Below, piece after piece: positions 1 through 7,472 of a stretch of DNA of 64,000 nucleotides. The stretch comes from Bacteroidales bacterium (GTDB lineage Bacteria; Bacteroidota; Bacteroidia; Bacteroidales; P3), in contig JAFZPH010000053.1 of the NCBI GenBank assembly GCA_017550405.1, positions 1 through 64,000 on the forward strand. The letters are read 5' to 3'. The position numbers and the translations under genes are program-made. Under the pieces are notes generated by a model. It was not told the DNA's origin and did no database searches. It saw nothing but the letters and a program-made list of their open reading frames with translations. Numbering within the stretch: position 1 is the stretch's first letter; each line of letters opens with the position of its first letter.

Positions 1-42
1 AGGGTAAGGGGGTATCCAAAACGCACCTTTTGACTCTATATA
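1..42 (+). promoter_or_regulatory. Conserved GGTATCC-N16-CTCTATATA element, copy 1
   Basis: GGTATCC lies at 11-17 and CTCTATATA at 34-42, separated by exactly 16 bases that begin AAAACG and end GA. The same two blocks at the same spacing occur upstream of two other secreted-protein genes (30183-30214 on the minus strand and 37164-37195). The window edge cuts the upstream part. The element ends 63 bases before the ATG at 106. The layout resembles an ECF-sigma promoter; that function is inferred. Confidence 0.6.
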
Positions 43-105
43 AAAAGACATCTTCGCAACTGCGGAAAAAGTGCTGTCTATTATTAACGTCAAAAAAACT
101 GTATC

Positions 106-2184
106 ATGAAACACAAAGACCCCCACAAATTGAAAAGCACCGCCCTGCTGGTGTTCTGCATTTTACTCTCCCTCCCCACCTTCTCCCAACACTTCGACTG
201 GGCGAAGTCCTATTCGGGCTATAGTCGCTCAGATTATCCCTATAACCACATCGTCGGTTCTGTGACCGACTCGCATGGCAATCTCTATGTCGCAGGGCAG
301 TTCGGCAAGGGTGCTACAATCGACGGTCAAGACCTGTTGCCATTTACGCCTTACGGAAGCCAATGTAACACTACTCTTAATGCCGCCATTGTCAAGTTCT
401 CTCCCGATGGTCAGATTATGTGGAAGAAGGTTCTTCATGCAAATCAAGGTTTTCCTTGCACTATTGATGAAATACATCTTGTTGGTGATACGGCATTATA
501 TGTAGAGTCTCTTGTCGATATTATTCCGACGGGCAATGATGCGTACCTTTATTTCTATGATACGCTTATAACTAGTGACGATACGTCATTTATGATAGCA
601 GCAGATAGTTTGGGTAGTGGTGTGGCAACGGCATTCTCTATCATGGATTTGGATGGCAACTTCTTGGAACATCATTTTTTGCAAATCGCATGGATTGACA
701 GTAATGGAGCCGTGATAACAATGGATAGGTCGGGAGGAATAAATCCAGAATCGACCAGCCGTATTGATAACCAAGCTTTTCCAGGAGGGCCTTTTGGTGT
801 GGACAGTGATGGGAATATTTACATTGGGCAGGTTCCAACGGATATTATCGCACTCCTTGACGGTTGGTACTCTATTGAGAACGGAAAGTTGTCAGGCGTG
901 TTAATCATGGTGGACGGGCATTCCCGTTTCACGTTTTATCCAGAGAATCGGCCTTCAGTGTCGAATTATCGGATATTGAAATTCTCTCCACATTTTGACA
1001 ATTTGATTCAATATCAGTATGTTTTCGCTGACACTCCGTTTTGGGATGACGATGTGCCAACCGCAGGGAGACTGTTGATGGACTCTGATAACAACATATA
1101 TCTCTGCCAAACGGTTTATAATGACATCAGGAGGGGTAGTGGCAGGGTTTCACTCAATGGCGCGTCGGACATGGCATTTGAGGGTAAGGAAGCCACCATG
1201 GGGTTTATAATAAAGTATAACAGCCATTTAGAGCCGCAATACATTCGGCAGATTGACTATCAAAACACCTCAAACAATGGCTATTACAACTATTATTTCC
1301 ATGACATGGCTATTGATGAGGATTCAAACTCCGTATTTGTTATTGCCACTGTCGCTAATGATGTACCTACGGATTCGATGTATGTTGACGGGGTTCAACT
1401 GGATGCTAATAATAACGCACTATTCTTACGGTTCGACAAAAACACAGGTCGCTACCTCTCTCATGGCATTGTTCCTACCAACAAATACTCAAATTTTTAC
1501 GGAACAATTCACAATACCGATGTCGTGTGTAAAAACAACCGCGTATTTGCACTGCCAACTTTTCAGAATAATATTCAGTGGCAGAACAATGAAATCAATA
1601 TTGAACAATACAAATGGGGAAAAGGGTTGTTCATCTGGGACTATGCTGGTAATCCTATCCAGTACATAGATTTCAACTCTATATCAATACAAAGTGAGCC
1701 AGGTACCGCACTTGCCCTGCACGACAGTGTTTTATATATTTGTGGCTACTCAAGATCCAGTATGACTGTGGCTGATACTACTCTAAATCCTTCTGGCAAT
1801 ACCTTGGCCTACATCCTCAAGTATGTTGACACCTCTTTTATGACCCCTTACGTATACACTGGTCCTCGCGACACGGGCGACGTGCGTATCAAGGTGGTAG
1901 AGGACGGCAACGCCTTCGTGGCCTATCCCAACCCCTTCCGCCAGAGAGTCAATATCGGAATTGAGAATGGAGATTTGAGAATTGAGAATGGTGTCGCAAA
2001 AGCGTGGCTCACCGACATGCAAGGCCGCCGCGAGGAAGTCCGCCTCACCCCCGCAGGCAACGGCAAATACACTCTCGACCTCACCTCCCGCCCCCAAGCC
2101 ACCTACCTCCTCACCCTCACCACAGCCACCGGCAAGACCCACACCTTCCGCCTGCTGAAACAGAGCGATATCTTCAGCCGATAA
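106..2184 (+). CDS. Secreted protein with T9SS type A C-terminal sorting domain
   Basis: The 692-residue product starts with a signal peptide (basic MKHKDPHKLK, hydrophobic core, cleavage likely after TFSQ). The mature protein opens HFDWAKSYSG and contains SBBP/beta-propeller-like segments such as GNLYVAGQFG and KFSPDGQIMW, followed by long stretches I cannot assign. The last ~80 residues (YPNPFRQRVNI, then WLTDMQGRREEV, ending in a TFRLLKQ tract) form a type A sorting domain, so export by T9SS and surface anchoring or release are expected. An 11-residue insertion, IENGDLRIENG, sits inside that domain and is encoded by a DNA repeat. The conserved GGTATCC element lies upstream. Substrate and role are unknown. 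Confidence 0.85.
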   Translation: MKHKDPHKLKSTALLVFCILLSLPTFSQHFDWAKSYSGYSRSDYPYNHIVGSVTDSHGNLYVAGQFGKGATIDGQDLLPFTPYGSQCNTTLNAAIVKFSPDGQIMWKKVLHANQGFPCTIDEIHLVGDTALYVESLVDIIPTGNDAYLYFYDTLITSDDTSFMIAADSLGSGVATAFSIMDLDGNFLEHHFLQIAWIDSNGAVITMDRSGGINPESTSRIDNQAFPGGPFGVDSDGNIYIGQVPTDIIALLDGWYSIENGKLSGVLIMVDGHSRFTFYPENRPSVSNYRILKFSPHFDNLIQYQYVFADTPFWDDDVPTAGRLLMDSDNNIYLCQTVYNDIRRGSGRVSLNGASDMAFEGKEATMGFIIKYNSHLEPQYIRQIDYQNTSNNGYYNYYFHDMAIDEDSNSVFVIATVANDVPTDSMYVDGVQLDANNNALFLRFDKNTGRYLSHGIVPTNKYSNFYGTIHNTDVVCKNNRVFALPTFQNNIQWQNNEINIEQYKWGKGLFIWDYAGNPIQYIDFNSISIQSEPGTALALHDSVLYICGYSRSSMTVADTTLNPSGNTLAYILKYVDTSFMTPYVYTGPRDTGDVRIKVVEDGNAFVAYPNPFRQRVNIGIENGDLRIENGVAKAWLTDMQGRREEVRLTPAGNGKYTLDLTSRPQATYLLTLTTATGKTHTFRLLKQSDIFSR
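1958..1991 (+). repeat. 13-bp direct repeat GAATTGAGAATGG inside the sorting domain
   Basis: GAATTGAGAATGG occurs at 1958-1970 and again at 1979-1991, separated by AGATTTGA. It encodes the repeated residues IENG and keeps the reading frame. The word resembles the GAAAATTGAAAATTG repeat (reverse strand) at 61134-61158 beside the four-helix-bundle cassette, so both may belong to one class of simple repeats dispersed in this genome. Confidence 0.7.
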
Positions 2185-2194
2185 TGGAAGAATA

Positions 2195-2226
2195 TTTTGC
2201 CATGTGAAATAATTGTCGTATCTTTG
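2195..2226 (+). promoter_or_regulatory. Bacteroidota-type promoter for the DUF4143 ATPase gene
   Basis: TTTTG at 2195-2199 and TATCTTTG at 2219-2226 are separated by 19 bases, matching the Bacteroidota -33/-7 consensus. The ATG at 2274 follows about 47 bases later. Confidence 0.7.
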
Positions 2227-2273
2227 CAAGCTGAAAATATTGCAAGAATTGCAAAAATATCAAATGGACAACC

Positions 2274-3545
2274 ATGGAAATAAAGCGTGACGCATATCTA
2301 AAAAGGCTTGTTGAACACAGGGGAAACCAACGGATTAAGATTGTGACGGGAATTCGTCGGTGTGGCAAGTCTTATTTGCTCTTTCACCTGTTCAAGGAGT
2401 ACCTGTTGAATAGCGGAGTGTCGCAGTCCCGCATCATCGAAATACAACTCGACGACCGTGCCAACAAGAGTCTGCGCGACCCCGATACCTGTCTGACTTA
2501 CATTCGGCAAAAAGTACGTGGAAAGGGACAGTACTATCTGCTTATTGACGAGGTGCAGATGATGGACGAATTTGAAGATGTCCTCAACTCATGTCTGCAT
2601 ATACAGAACCTCGACACATACGTCACTGGGTCAAACTCGCACCTGCTGTCGAAAGACGTCATCACCGAGTTCCGTGGTCGAGGCGACGAGATGTATCTCC
2701 GTCCGCTGAACTTCACCGAGTTTGCCACCACCTGTCCTGAACTTAGCTTTGCCGAAGCTTGGCGGCAATACTACACTTACGGCGGGCTGCCCTACTGCGC
2801 CCTGCTGCCGACTGCCGAGGAAAAGGCTGAGTACTTGATGAAACTGTTCGAAGAGGTGTATCTGCGCGACATCGTGGAACGCTATGGGATACAGGGCGAG
2901 GCATATATGGATCGGTTGCTCGACATCATCTCGTCCGGCATCGGTTCTCTCACCAACCCCACCAAGTTGGAACGAGCCTTCAACAGTGCGGGAGGGATGA
3001 AGCTCTCCGACGGGACCATCAAGCAGTACCTTGACCATCTGACCGATGCTTTCATCGTGGAGCGGGCAGAGCGATACGACATCAAAGGCAAGCGCTATAT
3101 CTCCACCCCTTACAAATACTACTTCACCGACACCGGACTCCGCAACGCACGCATCAACTTCCGTCAGATAGAGGAAACCCACCTGATGGAAAACATCATC
3201 TACAACGAACTCTGTGGCCGTGGCTATCTGGTAGATGTAGGAGTGGTGGAGGTGAACGAGCGGCAGCCCGACGGCAAATATGCCAGAAAACAGATTGAGG
3301 TGGATTTTGTGTGCAACAAGGCCGACGAACGCATCTATGTGCAGTCGGCACTTACGATACCCACCACCGAGAAACGGCAGCAGGAGGAGCGTCCGCTGAC
3401 GGCAGTGCAAGACTCATTCCGCAAGGTGATTATCACAGCCGACAACGTAGTCCGCCATCGCGATGAACAGGGAATCCTGATTGTGAGCCTTCAAGACTTT
3501 CTGAATAACACCGATACATTGGAAAGTACATCGTCTGATGCATAA
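2274..3545 (+). CDS. AAA family ATPase with C-terminal DUF4143
   Basis: A 423-residue protein of the ATP-binding AAA_14/DUF4143 family. The Walker A-like segment is TGIRRCGKSYLL near residue 25, and the Walker B-like segment YYLLIDEVQMM lies near residue 85, followed by the sensor-like YVTGSNSHLLS. The C-terminal half (YYFTDTGLRNARI, then the IEVDFVCNK nuclease-like signature) is the DUF4143 domain, which has a PD-(D/E)XK-like fold. These genes are abundant and often present in many copies in Bacteroidota; their cellular role is not established. It has its own promoter and is not clearly in an operon. The length is family-typical. Confidence 0.9.
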   Translation: MEIKRDAYLKRLVEHRGNQRIKIVTGIRRCGKSYLLFHLFKEYLLNSGVSQSRIIEIQLDDRANKSLRDPDTCLTYIRQKVRGKGQYYLLIDEVQMMDEFEDVLNSCLHIQNLDTYVTGSNSHLLSKDVITEFRGRGDEMYLRPLNFTEFATTCPELSFAEAWRQYYTYGGLPYCALLPTAEEKAEYLMKLFEEVYLRDIVERYGIQGEAYMDRLLDIISSGIGSLTNPTKLERAFNSAGGMKLSDGTIKQYLDHLTDAFIVERAERYDIKGKRYISTPYKYYFTDTGLRNARINFRQIEETHLMENIIYNELCGRGYLVDVGVVEVNERQPDGKYARKQIEVDFVCNKADERIYVQSALTIPTTEKRQQEERPLTAVQDSFRKVIITADNVVRHRDEQGILIVSLQDFLNNTDTLESTSSDA

Positions 3546-3753
3546 CCGGGCAGAGCCCCATTCCATTGCCACCAATACCTTCCTCCACCTTACGACCCTT
3601 CTTCGACCCCTCGACGGTGACGGCTCAAAACAGCGTTTTCGATAAGCCGACCACAGGCTAGCTTGCTTGTATGCTGAGGCGAGAAAACGTGGTAGCGAAG
3701 ATACCAATGATAAATGCAAAAAAAACATCCCAACAAACAAAAACCCTAAAACA

Positions 3754-3973
3754 ATGAAAAAAGTAATACTTTTGGCTATCTTAGTTCTTAGCTCTTAGTT
3801 CTTACTTCCAACGACAAGCGCGCAGGGCTTCGACTGGGTGAGAACCCACACGGAAGCGGAGGTCACCTCCAGGATGACAACAAACTAAATGCTTTAGACT
3901 GGCTAATCAGCCCAACCCCAACTTAACTCACACCCTCCGCCAGATGAAACAATCCGACACCTTCTGCCAGTAA
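3754..3973 (+). pseudogene. Remnant of a T9SS-secreted protein (both ends kept, middle lost)
   Basis: An ATG at 3754 opens MKKVILLAILVLSS, then a stop at 3796; the same frame continues FLLPTTSAQGFDWVRTHTE and ends at a stop just after 3880. This matches a signal peptide plus the mature start QHFDWAKS of the gene at 106. About 50 bases on, 3927-3973 encodes THTLRQMKQSDTFCQ and a stop, closely matching the C-terminus of that gene (THTFRLLKQSDIFSR). The body has been deleted. The signal-peptide stop lies in the repetitive tract TTAGTTCTTAGCTCTTAG. The rest of 3546-4028 shows no gene apart from a possible TAAATTTG -7 box at 3990-3997 for the next gene. Confidence 0.75.
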
Positions 3974-4028
3974 AATCAATAATTTTATGTAAATTTGCAG
4001 CACAAAAGCAGACACTTCATTTGAACGC

Positions 4029-5633
4029 ATGAAACAGAGTAACATACTAATAGCCTTGGCAGTGCTAACATTGGCAGCCTGCCAGATGCCCGACAACAGC
4101 GACAAACAGATATTCCGCTACAACGAGTCGGCGGGCATCACCACCCTCGACCCGGCCTATGCCAAAGACCAAACCCTCATCTGGGGCTGCACACAGCTGT
4201 ATAACGGCCTTGTTCGCCTCGACGAACAGCTACAGCCACAACCTTGCATCGCCCACAGCTGGACCATCAGCCCCGACGGAAAGACCTACACCTTCGCCCT
4301 GCGACGCGACGTTTTGTTTCACAAAAACCCGCTGTTCAACACACACGACTCCACACGTGCGGTCACTGCTGCCGACTTCCTCTACAGCTTCAACCGCATA
4401 TTCAGTCCCACATCCGATTCGCCTGGCCGCTGGATATTCAGCGATGTAGACCGTTTCGAAGCCCCCGACGACACTACCTTCGTCATCCACCTCTCCCAAC
4501 CTTTCAGTCCGTTTCTCAGCCTGTTGGGGATGGTATACTGTAGCGTGGTGCCACACGAAGTGGTGGAGCATTACGGCCCCGACTTCCGCCAACATCCCTG
4601 CGGCACTGGGCCATTCTACCTGCAGTTGTGGAAAGAGAATGTCAAACTCGTCATGCGGCGCAACCCCCATTACTTCGAGTGCGACAGTGCGGGACACCGC
4701 CTCCCCTACCTCGACGCCGTGGCCGTGACATTCATTGTGGACAAACAGACCTCATTCTTGGAGTTTGTCAAAGGCAACCTCGACTTCATGAACTCGCTTG
4801 ACGCCGCTTACAAGGACGAACTGCTAACCCGCACAGGCCAACTGAAGGCAAAATATGCCGACCGCATCGACATGGTCAGCACCCCATTCCTCAACACAGA
4901 ATACCTCGGCTTCCGCATTGAGGGAGCCTCCACCCCCCTCAACGACCGCCGCATACGCCAAGCCATCAACTACGGCTTCGACCGCGAGAAGATGATGCGC
5001 TACCTGCGCAACGGCATCGGTGCTCCCGGCTGCGGGGGCATGGTGCCGCAAGGGCTGCCGGGATTCGACACCATTGCCGACTATGGTTATACCTACAACC
5101 CTGTAAAAGCCGCCCAACTGCTGACCGAAGCGGGACACCCACACGGCAAAGGGCTTCCCACCATCACCCTCTCCACCACCTCCAACTACCTCGATCTCTG
5201 CAAATACATACAGCAGCAACTGGGGCTGCTGGGGTTAGACATCAAAGTCGACGTCAATCCCCCTGCCTCTCTGCGCGAGCAGGTGGCGCAGGGCAAATGT
5301 GCCTGGTTCCGAAAAAGCTGGATCGCCGACTATCCCGACGCCGAGAACTATCTGTCGCTTTTCTACAGCCCCAACCGCTGTCCTGCGGGGTCGAACTACA
5401 CACGCTACAGCAACGCCAAGTACGACAGGCTCTACCGCCGTGCCAAGCTAACCTCCGACGAGCAAGAGCGCATCGCCCTGTACCACGAAATGGACCGTAT
5501 GCTGATGCAGGATGCACCCGTGGTGGTGCTCTACTACGACCAAGTGCTGCACTTCACACACAAATACGTCCACGGCCTGCGCAGCAACGCCATGAATGCC
5601 CTCGACCTTCGCTACGTGACCATCGACAAATGA
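4029..5633 (+). CDS. Extracytoplasmic solute-binding lipoprotein, family 5 (peptide/oligopeptide type)
   Basis: The 534-residue protein begins with a lipoprotein signal (MKQSNILIALAVLTLAAC, lipobox LAAC). The mature part follows the SBP_bac_5 (DppA/OppA) pattern: FRYNESAGITTLDPAYA near the start, LYNGLVRLDEQLQPQPCIAHSW, then the conserved RRIRQAINYGFDREKM segment, and near the end LYHEMDRMLMQDAPVVVLYY. The family binds peptides or other small solutes for ABC import. No permease or ATPase genes are adjacent, so it either works with transporter subunits encoded elsewhere or has another role. The ATG at 4029 gives a proper lipoprotein signal. Confidence 0.9.
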   Translation: MKQSNILIALAVLTLAACQMPDNSDKQIFRYNESAGITTLDPAYAKDQTLIWGCTQLYNGLVRLDEQLQPQPCIAHSWTISPDGKTYTFALRRDVLFHKNPLFNTHDSTRAVTAADFLYSFNRIFSPTSDSPGRWIFSDVDRFEAPDDTTFVIHLSQPFSPFLSLLGMVYCSVVPHEVVEHYGPDFRQHPCGTGPFYLQLWKENVKLVMRRNPHYFECDSAGHRLPYLDAVAVTFIVDKQTSFLEFVKGNLDFMNSLDAAYKDELLTRTGQLKAKYADRIDMVSTPFLNTEYLGFRIEGASTPLNDRRIRQAINYGFDREKMMRYLRNGIGAPGCGGMVPQGLPGFDTIADYGYTYNPVKAAQLLTEAGHPHGKGLPTITLSTTSNYLDLCKYIQQQLGLLGLDIKVDVNPPASLREQVAQGKCAWFRKSWIADYPDAENYLSLFYSPNRCPAGSNYTRYSNAKYDRLYRRAKLTSDEQERIALYHEMDRMLMQDAPVVVLYYDQVLHFTHKYVHGLRSNAMNALDLRYVTIDK

Positions 5634-5710
5634 CAGCCATCCCAGCCGCCACACAATAATCGAAGCCTCTTTCCGTTATCATGTAATCAATTCAATTTAA
5701 AATACCCATT

Positions 5711-6400
5711 ATGAAGAAAACCTTATTCACATTGGCTGCAGCAGCAATTATATTTGCCTCCTGCAGCACCAAACAAGAGACCGCACCCGAAGAACAAGCC
5801 ACCGTACAAGTGCCTACCGAAATCAAGGATGTAGAAGGCCGCACCAATATGGGAGCCAAATTGTACGTCACTCCTCAGCCTGCACTGATGATTGCCACTT
5901 ACGACGAGAACAAAGTTCCCGACGTGATGATGGCTGCCTGGGGTGGTCAGTACGACGGCAATCAGGTGTGCTTCCAACTGTCGAAACACAAAACCACCGA
6001 CAACCTGCGCCTCACCAAGGCCTTCACCCTCAGTTTTGCCGATGCCCGCACCGTGGTTCAGAGCGACTACTTCGGTATCGTCAGCGGCAACGATGTGGAG
6101 AACAAAGTAACCAAGGCTGGCTTTACATGGAAGGACAGTCCCAACGTCAACGCCCCCATCATCAACGAGTATCCCGTCACCATGGAATGCGTGGTGGTGG
6201 ACATGCAGGAGCGTGAAGACGGCGGTGCTTTCGTCGTAGGACAAATTGTCAACGCCTCAGCCGATTCGACCGTGATCACCAACGGCAAAATCGACATCAA
6301 GAAACTCAACCCCCTGGTGTGGGACGGTTCAAGCTTCAACTACTACACCATCGGCGACAGCGTAGGCAAAGCCTGGAACAGCGGCATGGCACTGAAATAG
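5711..6400 (+). CDS. Lipoprotein with flavin-reductase-like (FMN-binding split barrel) domain
   Basis: A 229-residue product with a lipoprotein signal (MKKTLFTLAAAAIIFASC, cysteine 18). Residues ~50-225 follow the flavin reductase-like split-barrel family: YVTPQPALMIATYDENKVPDVMMAAWGG, HKTTDNLRLTKAFTLSFA, then YFGIVSGNDVENKVTKAGF and a late NPLVWDGSSFNYYTIGDSVG. Cytoplasmic members bind FMN and often reduce it with NAD(P)H. A lipid-anchored version is unusual because NAD(P)H is absent outside the inner membrane, so the function could be FMN binding or electron transfer rather than NADH-flavin reduction. It appears to be a single gene ending at a strong terminator. Confidence 0.8.
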   Translation: MKKTLFTLAAAAIIFASCSTKQETAPEEQATVQVPTEIKDVEGRTNMGAKLYVTPQPALMIATYDENKVPDVMMAAWGGQYDGNQVCFQLSKHKTTDNLRLTKAFTLSFADARTVVQSDYFGIVSGNDVENKVTKAGFTWKDSPNVNAPIINEYPVTMECVVVDMQEREDGGAFVVGQIVNASADSTVITNGKIDIKKLNPLVWDGSSFNYYTIGDSVGKAWNSGMALK

Positions 6401-6428
6401 CCAACCCTCCTCAAAGAACATCAAACAG

Positions 6429-6460
6429 GGGCATTCCTTACTGCAAGGGATGCCCTTTTT
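6429..6460 (+). terminator. Rho-independent terminator
   Basis: GGGCATTCCTT (6429-6439) pairs with AAGGGATGCCC (6445-6455) with one mismatch across a 5-base loop, followed by TTTTT. It lies 28 bases after the flavin-reductase-like gene and just before the end of the convergent esterase gene. Confidence 0.85.
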
Positions 6461-6470
6461 CAATCAGATA

Positions 6471-7385
6471 CTAATGGGCACGGTAAAGCTGCAAAAGGTG
6501 GAGCTTTGACCATTTGTTCAGCTTGATGCCAGAATCAGAGCAGGTAGCGTCGTAGTTCATCACACGTCCGGCAAGTGTAGCATTGACAAAGGAACAGAAT
6601 CCGTCGATAGTTTCCGGCAACGCAGCGGCAATTTCGTGTCCATGATCTTCGTAACGGAGAATCCAATGGCTATAATCGTTCCTCTTGAAAACACGTGCCA
6701 CCCGATTGGCACCAAACAAGGCTTTGCCCAGCGACCCACGGAACGAGTTGTAGTTGACGATGCGGTCCGCTGTCCCATGGAAGAAGCAGGTGGGGGCTGG
6801 GGGAACGGCATACTTGAGCTGACATGCAGAGCAATAGAGTCCACCGGCATAGGGAACCACTGCGGCAGGTCTGAAACCGGCGGGAAGGGCAGCGGCCGGG
6901 GGAAGAGAGTTGCAACGACAATAATCGGTTTGGAGCACAGTGATAGCCCCTGCACTGCTTCCTGACAGAATGATGCGGGAGGTGTCGATACCCAGCTCAT
7001 CCGCATGGTTGCAGACCCAGGCAATGGCCTCGGAGCAGTCCTCGACAGCGTAGCGGATAGCCGTGTCGAAAAGTGTGTGCATCTTGAGCAAGGGCACCTT
7101 CTTGGCATGTTTCAGGTAAAGCCTGTAGTCGATGGCGACGGCTACAAAGCCACGGTCGGCAAGTGATGTGCAGCAGTTGACCATGTGCTCGTTGTTGCGG
7201 GCACCGGTGATGAAACCACCGCCGAAGACATAAATCACGCAGGCATGGTCGGTACGGGGATTGGCAGGATGGTAAACGTCCAGTTTCAACTCCATGGTGT
7301 CGCGCTGGCAGAAGGTGAAAGTCTGCTGGGCATGCATGCATACCGTAAGCAGAAGCGTAACAGACAATAGAAGACTCTTTTTCAT
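6471..7385 (-). CDS. Secreted alpha/beta hydrolase (esterase/lipase-like)
   Basis: Read from the ATG at 7385 (MKKSLLLSVTLLLTVCMHAQ signal peptide) rather than 30 bases upstream, this is a 304-residue exported alpha/beta hydrolase. YVFGGGFITGAR is the HGGG-type oxyanion segment, LSGSSAGAITV holds the GxSxG nucleophile serine, CFFHGTADRIVNY supplies the acid region, and EDHGHEIAAA the catalytic histidine region. This layout is typical of carboxylesterases acting on small acyl or acetyl esters; the substrate is unknown. It is transcribed divergently from the lipoprotein gene at 7473, with intertwined promoters. Confidence 0.85.
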   Translation of the reverse strand: MKKSLLLSVTLLLTVCMHAQQTFTFCQRDTMELKLDVYHPANPRTDHACVIYVFGGGFITGARNNEHMVNCCTSLADRGFVAVAIDYRLYLKHAKKVPLLKMHTLFDTAIRYAVEDCSEAIAWVCNHADELGIDTSRIILSGSSAGAITVLQTDYCRCNSLPPAAALPAGFRPAAVVPYAGGLYCSACQLKYAVPPAPTCFFHGTADRIVNYNSFRGSLGKALFGANRVARVFKRNDYSHWILRYEDHGHEIAAALPETIDGFCSFVNATLAGRVMNYDATCSDSGIKLNKWSKLHLLQLYRAH

Positions 7386-7412
7386 AAATAGGGTGTTATA
7401 TGTTAGAAAATG

Positions 7413-7445
7413 CAAAAATACGTTTTTTTTTTGTATCTTTGCAAA
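7413..7445. promoter_or_regulatory. Overlapping divergent promoters
   Basis: The plus strand has TATCTTTG at 7434-7441, a -7 box about 31 bases before the ATG at 7473. The minus strand has TATTTTTG at 7420-7413, with TTTG at 7445-7442 21 bases upstream as its -33 box. The minus-strand -33 box directly abuts the plus-strand -7 box, so the two promoters probably cannot be occupied at once. Confidence 0.6.
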
Positions 7446-7472
7446 TTCAATTATTAATCAATTCGGAATATT

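Noticed and set aside
4029..5633. A complete ABC peptide transporter operon
   Set aside because: Only the binding lipoprotein is present; neighbouring genes are a degenerate remnant upstream and a flavin-reductase-like lipoprotein downstream.
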